Shown here: positions 1-5,303 of the stretch, piece by piece
Layout: every line of letters starts with the position of its first letter
How positions within the stretch are numbered: position 1 is the stretch's first letter
Assembly (NCBI GenBank): GCA_031254225.1
Contig: JAIRUU010000120.1
Span: forward strand, 1 to 5,303
Reading direction: 5' to 3'
Origin: Candidatus Elusimicrobium euhamitermitis
GTDB taxonomy: Bacteria; Elusimicrobiota; Elusimicrobia; Elusimicrobiales; Elusimicrobiaceae
DNA: 5,303 nucleotides
Notes under the pieces: generated by a model
Told to the model about the DNA's origin: nothing
Seen by the model: the letters and a program-made list of their open reading frames with translations, nothing else
The model's database searches: none
Position numbers and translations under genes: made by a program

Positions 1-3000
1 GTTACTTTAAGCCGCCCCGAAGGCAGACGCTCAAAAAACATATTATGTTCCAAATCATAATGGCGCAGCCCGCGCGCGTGAAGCGCTTTTATAAGATCAA
101 CTATATCCTGCCATTCGTCCCTTGTTATTTTTTTGTTCAAAGAAGACTGCGCAAAACCGTATCTGACCATATCCTTCAAAGGCCTGCCGGAAATATTAAT
201 ATACTCCGTCAAATACGCCGAGCCGGTTGCCAGCAGGTTCTGCACGCTGAAATTCGCGTAAGGATTGCGGAATTGACTTTCAATAATTTTTTTTCCGAGG
301 GCGGCATTGTCCGTTTCAACATATTTGCTGTGCGCAAATTCAATATAGCGCGGCGTATATTCTTTGTCAAATTCATCAAGCGCTTTAAGCGTTTCAACTT
401 CATCCCTGCTGCCGTCAAAAGCGACTTTGGCCGCGTATAACGCGCCGGTTTTTGCGTCCATAACTTTCCAGACATTATGCCCGCCGAATTTTTCCAAAAC
501 CAGAAAATCATACGGAGAAAGAATATTTTTCAAAGCTTGAACGCCCTGCCAGATAATCTGCGGCAGCGGCAAGCCGCCGTAAAGGAGGCGGTTGGCGGCG
601 TTGTCTTTGGTATCGGCAATAACTTTTCTTATGCGGAATATTTCTTCGTCAAGACCTTTTAAAAGCCCTCGTTTTTCTTCCGCGTTCAGATAGGCGTTTT
701 GCGAAATAAAAACGTCCGCTCTGCGATAAACTCCTTCCAGCGTTTGCGACATTCCCCATGCTTTTGTAAGCAGCACGCGCGCGAGCAGGCGCGCCTCCGG
801 TCTCAATTTTACGTCCGGAATTTTCTCCGCGTTATCAACGACCGCGAGGGTTTCCGAAGAATACATTGACCTGAACAAATCATCCTGCGATATTCCCTCA
901 TTGCTGATACGTTTGCCCAGTTCATAATTAAATTTTTCTTTTGCCGCGGCGGAAAGATAAGGATTATTTTCAAATGATTTTTTGAGTTCGGCGTAAAGAA
1001 CGGGGGTTATGGGATTTGCTTTCCAATCGCCTTTTTCCGCGTTTTCGGAAATAACGCGCGCGGCGTTATAAGCCGCTTCGTTGAGTATTGTCCTCAGCGC
1101 GCGCCGATCATTAAGACTGAAAGCGGGAAAAGTATTGTTTTCAACGTCCTTAAAAAATTCCGGATAATTGACGTACATTCCTTCAAAAATAACGCCGTCT
1201 TCGTCCATTATAATATTAAGCGGACCGGAATTATTTCTGTCATAAGAGTACCGGCGGGCAAAGCCGTACGGGCCTTTTTTCTGCTCCATATACAGTTTAT
1301 AGTCCGGGCCGGAAATATATTCGCTCAGACCGCGGTAAAACGCTTTTTGAAAAAATTCTTTCTCCGAAGCGTTTAATCCGGCGCGTTGCAAAACATCTCC
1401 CATATTATCAATAAGAATATTCTGGAAGCGCGCGTCTTTTAATAAATCTCCCTCCCACGTAACTTCTCTGTCGCCCTTAAACAGCTCGTGTTCAAAACGC
1501 TCAAACGCGGATTTTAAAATTTCTTTTATAGTCTCTTTTAAAACTTTTTCGGACACGTTCCTGTTATTTAAAAACGCAAATCTAAGAGCGTCAAACGGCG
1601 GAAAAGCGGACATTTTTGCCGCGCCGTCCTCACTGCCGTTTCTAATTTGCCGCCATACCATTTCCGCAAAGCGGTTTAAGGGATTTGAATCCGCGGTCCT
1701 ATTATCATAAATTTTCTTTCCAAAAATATACATATATCCGCCGGAATTTTCCGGCAGTATATTTTCCGCGGGCGAAACGTCGCCGGCGGTAAAGCCGCGC
1801 GGCACAACCGGCACTAATGAAAGCGCGGCTATCCTTTCCGCGTTAAGCGGGCGCAGCGGGATTTTTATCGCCTGTGAAGATATTGAGGGATTAACGTTTT
1901 GCGCTTGTTGCACGGTATTTATTTTTTGACCGAGCGCCTGCGCCTGAGAAGTTTTGCCCGCGTCAAAATAAGACAACGCTTTTAAGGGCGCGTATACGAA
2001 TGAGTTATATAACATACTGCCGGCCGCAAGGCCCGCGTAATTGCCTCTGCCTAATTCAAAGCCCGCGCCTTCCGCCGCGTTTCTTATCAGCTTGCCGCCC
2101 ATGTCGTTAAATCTTATTTTAAACGCGTCGCTAAGCTTGCCCGGGCCAGGAGTTGCTGTCGGTTTTATTAATTCTACCCCGTTAAAAGCATTCGGCATTT
2201 CCGCGGTTCTTACAACGGCAACCGGCGTCTGCGCCGCGACGGTTATCGCGGCTTCATTGGCCGGCGCAATAAACGCCGTTGCCGCCACCGACGCGTCGCC
2301 GAGCATATTTACGGCTTTTATTACCTGCGGCCTTTTTGATTTTACCGGCAGCGTGACGCGGCTTGCGTTGCCAAACGGCTCCTCCGTCATGCCTCTGAGG
2401 TCAGCTTCTTCCGTCAGCGCCGGCGCCTTGGGGCGTTTGAGCCCGAAAGTTTCAGCTACTATCCCGAGTTCTTTATCACCCGCCAACACCAGCTGTCCGT
2501 TTACATTTTTATACTGCCGGCGCAGCGGGTCGCGCGGATTATTTACTCTTCTGTGCAGCGCCGCAATATTATCGTCCGCCAATGTCCCCGCGTTTATATT
2601 GCCGTCGTATCTGGCGTCGTATTTGTATATTTTACCTTCAACTTCATATGTTATGATTTTCCCTTCTTTGTCCCATGCCGTGACGTTTTGCCTTAAATCA
2701 AGCATTACTTTTGACTGCCCGCCGCCCGCGCTTTTATACCTGAAATATTTCCCGTTGCCGCTTTTTTCTATCTCTAATCCGTTCTTTGCCAAATATTCTT
2801 TTTCAAGCCGCAATTCTTTCGCGCCGAAATTTTCCCGCAATTCAATCTTTGTCCACTCTCCGGCGTTTTCCGCTGTCCAGCTTTCTCTGACGTAACGATA
2901 GCTTTTGCCGCCCGGGCCGAACTCTTTGCGATATCCGCTTTGCTCCAGCGCTTTTTCTATTTCAATATCGCCGGCCGTTTTTCCGCCCGCGTTCTTCCAA

Positions 3001-5099
3001 GGCCCCGCTTCCGTTTTTACTGACCCGATATTTTCCCCAAAGCCTTTCGCGGGCACCTGCGGACGCCTGCTTGCAATCCTGCGCGCCGCGGCGTTATTTA
3101 CTATTTCCGGCGTCCGTGCTTTTCCGCCGGCAAAAGACATATCGTCGGGATTTATAATAATTTTTTGAGACGGCAGTTTACTCGCGCTTATATTTGTGCC
3201 AAGGCCCGCGTCCGCCGCAAACGCCGCGCTTCCTGCTCTGACCGCGCCAAAATTTTCCACGCCCCATATCTGCGCGCGGTACGCGTTAAGCGCTCTTATA
3301 TTTGCCGCGCTTTTGCCTATCTTCCAAATATCCCCTATCGCGCCCGCCTGCTTTGCCGCTCTTATAACTTTTATCCCGCTTATCAGACTTTTGCCAAGCC
3401 CCCACGCTATGCTCAATGCGCCCACGGTAACTATACCCAAATCTGCCAGCCGCGCGGCGGTTGCAACGCGGCCGTATCTTTCATATGACCGCTGCTTTTT
3501 GTCGTCGTATTTTGCAGCGGCAAGCCAATCGGGTTTTTTACCGCCGTAATAATCATATAAATCAAAAACTTTATTTTTCAGACGCCGCTCTGAAGCTTCG
3601 GACAAATCGCTCCACGTCGTCTGATATAATGATTTTAAATATACTTCTTCAGCGCTTCCGCAGCCTTGTATTATTTTCCCGCTCTTTACGCTTTTTGCGC
3701 TCAGTATGCCGGTCACAAGCTGCTTGTTTCCTATTGCGGTAACTTTTTTTGCGCCGTCTTTATATTCCGCCACGTTGATTTGGCCCAAAATATATTCGCA
3801 CAAATCTTTCATTTCCGGACTGTCGTCTTCGGCTATCATTTGCCCGACGTCTTCCCAAATATTTCCAAGCTCGGGGTTCCTGTCGCTCAGTCCCTCAACA
3901 TAAACTTTATTGCCGACGCTGTAATTCCCAAGCTCCGTTATTTTATTATTATATCTGCCGCTGATTAACTCTCCCACGGCCGCCGCCCACGGGCTGAAAA
4001 ACGCCGCGTCAATGCCGCTGTCCATATACCCTTTTTCCAAAATATCCCTTTCAACCTGTCCGAGGATAAAACCTCTTATTTTACCGTAAGCCCTGAGCGT
4101 CAGCAAACCGCTTAACCCGTTTACCAGCACAGACGTTCCGCCGCGCGTTAAATAATATTTTTCCAGCGCATTGTCTATGTCTTGCGCGTCGCTTTCCCCG
4201 CCCAGCAAACCTATGCCGTATAAAGCCTTGCTCATTTCAACGCACATCGCGTCTCTGTTATCGCGCGCTTTTCCGAAGGACAGAGTGTCTTTGCTGAGTA
4301 AACCATTATCGCAGTATCCGCCCATGCCGCGCGCGACTTTTTTCAAATATTCAAGGCCGCGTTCCCTTTCCCCTTCGCCCAGCCCCATTTTCCCGTAAAG
4401 TTCAAGCAGCGCTTCTATATTGCTGTGCCTGTAAGCTTTCTCGCCGGCGGTTTCCAGATATTTCAAAAATTCGCGGCGGTATTCGCCGACAAATAATATT
4501 TCCCGCCGCACCAGCTCAGTTAATTCTTGCTGCTTTTCGGTCTTTATTTTAACGTCCGGCTCTTTCTTAATTGCGTCAATCAGGCGCAGCCTGCCAGCCT
4601 CTTCTTTCAAATATTCCCCGCCCCACGCGCTTAAATCATCCTCTGTTTTTATACCGCCGTTCATCCATGCATTCGCTTGTTTTATTTGCTCAAGCAAAGC
4701 TTTATTTTCTTTTATATAACCGGCGTACCACGCGGCGTTTTCCGTTCCGGTTTCTACTTTAAATTCCTCATACGTCATCAGGCCTTTCTGCCTTGCCCAC
4801 TCTTCCGCATAACCCATGTCCGCTTCTCTGCCCGCTTTTATAATATCTTCGCGCGCGGCCAGATTCTTTATGCTGTTTTTTCCGGACCACGGCCCTTCGC
4901 CCGTAAATTCATAGTCCCACACACCGTCTGCCTTTTGATAAAATTTTACGCCGGCCGAATTTTGTTTTTTGGAAATTGACAACTGCGCGAATAATTCCTG
5001 CGGGAACGTTGAAAAGAAAACGGAAAAAGCCAGAAGAACGCTGAGCGTTCTTCTGAAAAAATAGTTAAAAACCTTTATGCGTGATGATACTTTTTGCAT
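1..5099 (-). CDS. Very long exported protein with C-terminal kinase-like domain (3' end beyond window)
   Basis: A single frame is open for 1,699 codons and leaves the window at its left edge, so the C-terminus is missing. The start is the ATG at 5097-5099: an in-frame TAA lies four codons upstream (5109-5111), and a signal peptide begins directly at this Met. Order of parts seen: signal peptide (1-38); helical, Lys/Glu/Ala-rich region with four cysteines (263, 286, 434, 480) and none afterwards; hydrophobic stretch (554-568); repeated GK-aromatic motifs (716-827); Ala/Pro-rich segment (about 880-1000); Gln/Ala/Pro linker (about 1060-1090); second helical region (about 1090-1525); kinase-like domain (1528 to the edge). 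The kinase fold is inferred from motifs; I recognise no family for the first 1,500 residues. The product should cross the inner membrane via Sec. Its substrate and final location are unknown. Codon use fits one real gene, but isoleucine codons shift near residue 1065-1090. No Shine-Dalgarno sequence precedes the start. Confidence 0.93.
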   Translation of the reverse strand, partial: MQKVSSRIKVFNYFFRRTLSVLLAFSVFFSTFPQELFAQLSISKKQNSAGVKFYQKADGVWDYEFTGEGPWSGKNSIKNLAAREDIIKAGREADMGYAEEWARQKGLMTYEEFKVETGTENAAWYAGYIKENKALLEQIKQANAWMNGGIKTEDDLSAWGGEYLKEEAGRLRLIDAIKKEPDVKIKTEKQQELTELVRREILFVGEYRREFLKYLETAGEKAYRHSNIEALLELYGKMGLGEGERERGLEYLKKVARGMGGYCDNGLLSKDTLSFGKARDNRDAMCVEMSKALYGIGLLGGESDAQDIDNALEKYYLTRGGTSVLVNGLSGLLTLRAYGKIRGFILGQVERDILEKGYMDSGIDAAFFSPWAAAVGELISGRYNNKITELGNYSVGNKVYVEGLSDRNPELGNIWEDVGQMIAEDDSPEMKDLCEYILGQINVAEYKDGAKKVTAIGNKQLVTGILSAKSVKSGKIIQGCGSAEEVYLKSLYQTTWSDLSEASERRLKNKVFDLYDYYGGKKPDWLAAAKYDDKKQRSYERYGRVATAARLADLGIVTVGALSIAWGLGKSLISGIKVIRAAKQAGAIGDIWKIGKSAANIRALNAYRAQIWGVENFGAVRAGSAAFAADAGLGTNISASKLPSQKIIINPDDMSFAGGKARTPEIVNNAAARRIASRRPQVPAKGFGENIGSVKTEAGPWKNAGGKTAGDIEIEKALEQSGYRKEFGPGGKSYRYVRESWTAENAGEWTKIELRENFGAKELRLEKEYLAKNGLEIEKSGNGKYFRYKSAGGGQSKVMLDLRQNVTAWDKEGKIITYEVEGKIYKYDARYDGNINAGTLADDNIAALHRRVNNPRDPLRRQYKNVNGQLVLAGDKELGIVAETFGLKRPKAPALTEEADLRGMTEEPFGNASRVTLPVKSKRPQVIKAVNMLGDASVAATAFIAPANEAAITVAAQTPVAVVRTAEMPNAFNGVELIKPTATPGPGKLSDAFKIRFNDMGGKLIRNAAEGAGFELGRGNYAGLAAGSMLYNSFVYAPLKALSYFDAGKTSQAQALGQKINTVQQAQNVNPSISSQAIKIPLRPLNAERIAALSLVPVVPRGFTAGDVSPAENILPENSGGYMYIFGKKIYDNRTADSNPLNRFAEMVWRQIRNGSEDGAAKMSAFPPFDALRFAFLNNRNVSEKVLKETIKEILKSAFERFEHELFKGDREVTWEGDLLKDARFQNILIDNMGDVLQRAGLNASEKEFFQKAFYRGLSEYISGPDYKLYMEQKKGPYGFARRYSYDRNNSGPLNIIMDEDGVIFEGMYVNYPEFFKDVENNTFPAFSLNDRRALRTILNEAAYNAARVISENAEKGDWKANPITPVLYAELKKSFENNPYLSAAAKEKFNYELGKRISNEGISQDDLFRSMYSSETLAVVDNAEKIPDVKLRPEARLLARVLLTKAWGMSQTLEGVYRRADVFISQNAYLNAEEKRGLLKGLDEEIFRIRKVIADTKDNAANRLLYGGLPLPQIIWQGVQALKNILSPYDFLVLEKFGGHNVWKVMDAKTGALYAAKVAFDGSRDEVETLKALDEFDKEYTPRYIEFAHSKYVETDNAALGKKIIESQFRNPYANFSVQNLLATGSAYLTEYINISGRPLKDMVRYGFAQSSLNKKITRDEWQDIVDLIKALHARGLRHYDLEHNMFFERLPSGRLKV
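3..518 (-). other. Protein-kinase-like domain, residues 1528-1699 (truncated before DFG)
   Basis: Landmarks of the kinase fold occur in the right order. The first strand and glycine loop are YDFLVLEKFGGHNVWKV (Gly1539, Gly1540). The ATP-anchoring lysine is K1558 in YAAKVAF. A candidate helix-C glutamate is E1567 or E1569. The hinge is YLTEYI (E1632). The helix before the catalytic loop is DIVDLIKALHARGLRH. The catalytic loop is H1680-Y1681-D1682-L-E-H-N1686, followed by strand MFF and a turn ending GRLKV. The metal-binding DFG would be expected within a few codons beyond the window. Two features are unusual: Asn lies four residues after the catalytic Asp, where Ser/Thr kinases and aminoglycoside phosphotransferases normally have five, and the stretch from lysine to hinge is long (about 74 residues). 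It could be an active kinase, a kinase-like phosphotransferase or a pseudokinase. Confidence 0.75.
2619..2954 (-). repeat. Degenerate internal protein repeat with GK-aromatic-x-aromatic core
   Basis: Residues 716-736 (KALEQSGYRKEFGPGGKSYRY) and 768-788 (EYLAKNGLEIEKSGNGKYFRY) align without gaps at a 52-residue offset. The shared positions are Leu718/770, Gly722/774, Glu726/778, Gly731/783, Lys732/784, Arg735/787 and Tyr736/788, with Tyr734/Phe786 conservative. A shorter third copy of the core, GKIYKY, lies at 822-827. The pattern suggests small beta-hairpin modules, of a kind common in surface-exposed proteins. Identity is low (7 of 21), so this could also be convergence on a common hairpin sequence. 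Confidence 0.4.
3396..3440 (-). other. Hydrophobic, possibly membrane-associated segment, residues 554-568
   Basis: The residues LGIVTVGALSIAWGL are uncharged and mostly apolar. They are preceded by Arg/Asp (AARLAD) and followed by Lys-containing residues (GKSLISGIKVIR). The run is short for a full transmembrane helix, so it may instead be a buried or amphipathic helix. It separates the cysteine-containing N-terminal part from a basic, Ala-rich stretch. Confidence 0.35.
4986..5099 (-). other. Sec-type signal peptide, residues 1-38
   Basis: The N-terminus has the three classical parts. A basic n-region (MQKVSSRIKVFNYFFRR) is followed by a hydrophobic core from about Thr18 to Phe32 (TLSVLLAFSVFFSTF), then a short polar stretch ending L-F-A before Gln39. 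Cleavage by signal peptidase I after Ala38 is the natural reading. No lipobox cysteine follows, so this is not a lipoprotein signal. The Arg-Arg pair at 16-17 lacks the rest of a Tat motif, so Sec export is more likely. An uncleaved membrane anchor cannot be excluded. Confidence 0.85.
5031..5055 (-). repeat. Perfect 12-bp inverted repeat in signal-peptide codons, terminator-like
   Basis: CAGAAGAACGCT and AGCGTTCTTCTG are exact reverse complements separated by one base. In the mRNA of the long gene this gives an 11-bp stem with a 3-base loop. It is followed by GGCTTTTTCCGTTTTC, a T-rich run on this strand only. The hairpin starts 45 bases into the coding sequence and covers roughly codons 15-23. 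It looks like an intrinsic terminator or attenuator, but could be a by-product of the codons for RRTLSVLL. Regulation is inference only. Confidence 0.5.
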
Positions 5100-5105
5100 A
5101 CTATA

Positions 5106-5133
5106 ATATTACATATCGCACGCATAAGGACAA
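5106..5133 (-). promoter_or_regulatory. Possible promoter of the long gene
   Basis: Reading toward the gene, TTGTCC (5133-5128) and TAATAT (5111-5106) are separated by 16 bases, a plausible -35/-10 pair for a housekeeping sigma factor (4 of 6 matches to TTGACA). The predicted transcription start falls at or next to the A of the ATG at 5099. The 30 bases before the ATG contain no GGAGG-like sequence, consistent with a leaderless or Shine-Dalgarno-independent start. The region is AT-rich, so chance matches are easy. Confidence 0.3.
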
Positions 5134-5172
5134 GGGCCGAAAGGCCTATTTGAAAATAGGTCTTTCGGCCCT
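5133..5172 (-). terminator. Intergenic stem-loop, probable terminator of the upstream gene
   Basis: An 18-bp stem with one G-T wobble (5144/5161) closes a 4-base loop at 5151-5154. The arms are AGGGCCGAAAGGCCTATT and its near-exact complement. It begins 31 bases after the stop codon of the upstream minus-strand gene and ends at the putative -35 of the long gene. Neither side has the T-run of a classical intrinsic terminator, so it may instead be an RNA-stabilising hairpin or a dispersed palindromic element. The left arm also contains GGCC-GAAA-GGCC, which could fold alone as a small GNRA hairpin. Confidence 0.5.
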
Positions 5173-5202
5173 CTGTGTACAGCTAAAATATATTACAGGA
5201 TT

Positions 5203-5303
5203 TTAATGCGTTATGTTATTTTTTTTGAAAAGCGCGAGCATGTCCACAAATTTTCTTTCCTGCGCCGCGGCGTAAGGAGTGTAACCCGAGCGGGTTTTAA
5301 CCG
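5203..5303 (-). CDS. C-terminal end of an unidentified upstream protein (5' end beyond window)
   Basis: The last 32 codons and a TAA stop (5203-5205) of a minus-strand frame enter from the right edge. The C-terminal residues include TRSGYTPYAAAQERKFVDML and end in KKNNITH. Codon choice (GCG, AAA, CGC, GAC) matches the long gene. The other two minus-strand frames give either an early stop or an implausible Arg/Trp-rich peptide. The end looks like a helix (AAAQERKFVDMLALFKK) with a short polar tail. Too little is visible to name a family. It lies in the same direction as the long gene, 103 bases upstream of its ATG. The hairpin between them suggests separate transcription. Confidence 0.65.
   Translation of the reverse strand, partial: VKTRSGYTPYAAAQERKFVDMLALFKKNNITH

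Noticed and set aside
45..440. 131-codon plus-strand open frame rich in Phe, Arg and Ile
   Set aside because: It is antisense to the kinase-like domain, whose frame has conserved motifs; its own translation shows no motif.
209..511. 100-codon minus-strand open frame
   Set aside because: It is in another frame of the same strand as the kinase-like domain, which is clearly the coding frame.
1740..1755. Short palindrome GCCGGAA-TT-TTCCGGC
   Set aside because: It is a 7-bp stem with a 2-base spacer inside codons for ENSGG, without a T-run or a second copy; chance is likely in this composition.
2041..2895. 284-codon plus-strand open frame rich in Ser, Pro and Leu
   Set aside because: It lies entirely antisense to the long minus-strand gene, has no recognisable domain, and its low-complexity composition is what the complement of Ala/Lys/Glu-rich codons gives.
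3165..3968. Several overlapping plus-strand open frames of 65-117 codons
   Set aside because: They overlap each other in different frames and all lie antisense to the long gene. Their Arg/Cys/Phe-rich translations are not protein-like.
4171..4979. Plus-strand open frames of 63-100 codons
   Set aside because: They are antisense shadows of the helical N-terminal region of the long gene.
5102..5107. Perfect TATAAT on the plus strand
   Set aside because: No -35-like hexamer lies at a suitable distance upstream, and no plus-strand gene follows.
5203..5303. Possible resemblance of the upstream protein's C-terminus to radical-SAM rRNA methyltransferase ends (AAC-GQL type)
   Set aside because: Only AAAQ is shared, the cysteine is absent, and the order of the helix and motif does not fit that family.

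Overview
The window is almost entirely one very long minus-strand gene. It reads without a stop from an ATG at 5099 to the left edge of the window, giving 1,699 codons, and it continues past the edge. Nearly every open frame on the plus strand is an antisense shadow of this gene. The right end (5203-5303, minus strand) holds the last 32 codons of an upstream gene in the same direction. The 103-base gap between the two contains a strong stem-loop and a possible promoter. No RNA gene, mobile element or CRISPR array was seen.

The long gene encodes a secreted or envelope-exported protein. It begins with a clear Sec-type signal peptide ending at ...LFA|Q. A long, mostly helical, Lys/Glu-rich region of unknown fold follows. 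Then come a hydrophobic segment (about residues 554-568), a stretch with a short repeated Gly-Lys-aromatic motif (about 716-827), an Ala/Pro/Gln-rich linker (about 1060-1090), a second helical region, and a C-terminal domain from about residue 1528 that has the landmarks of a protein-kinase-like fold. These are a glycine-containing first strand, an AAK lysine, an E-Y-I hinge and an H-Y-D...N catalytic loop. The window ends just before the expected DFG motif. A kinase-like domain behind a signal peptide is the main point of interest.

The organism is a bacterium with moderate GC content. GCG, CGC, AAA and ATA codons are frequent, and very long exported proteins of unknown function are tolerated. 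This style, including the F-F-x-T-F-x-x-x-L-F-A signal peptide, recalls Elusimicrobiota/Endomicrobia or related lineages. That is an impression from reading, not a demonstrated assignment.

As a unit, the upstream gene ends, a hairpin follows, and the long gene probably has its own promoter with no recognisable Shine-Dalgarno sequence. A perfect 12-bp inverted repeat followed by a T-rich run lies in the signal-peptide codons and looks like an early terminator or attenuator. Isoleucine codon choice changes at the linker near residue 1065-1090, which suggests that the N-terminal and C-terminal parts have different histories.
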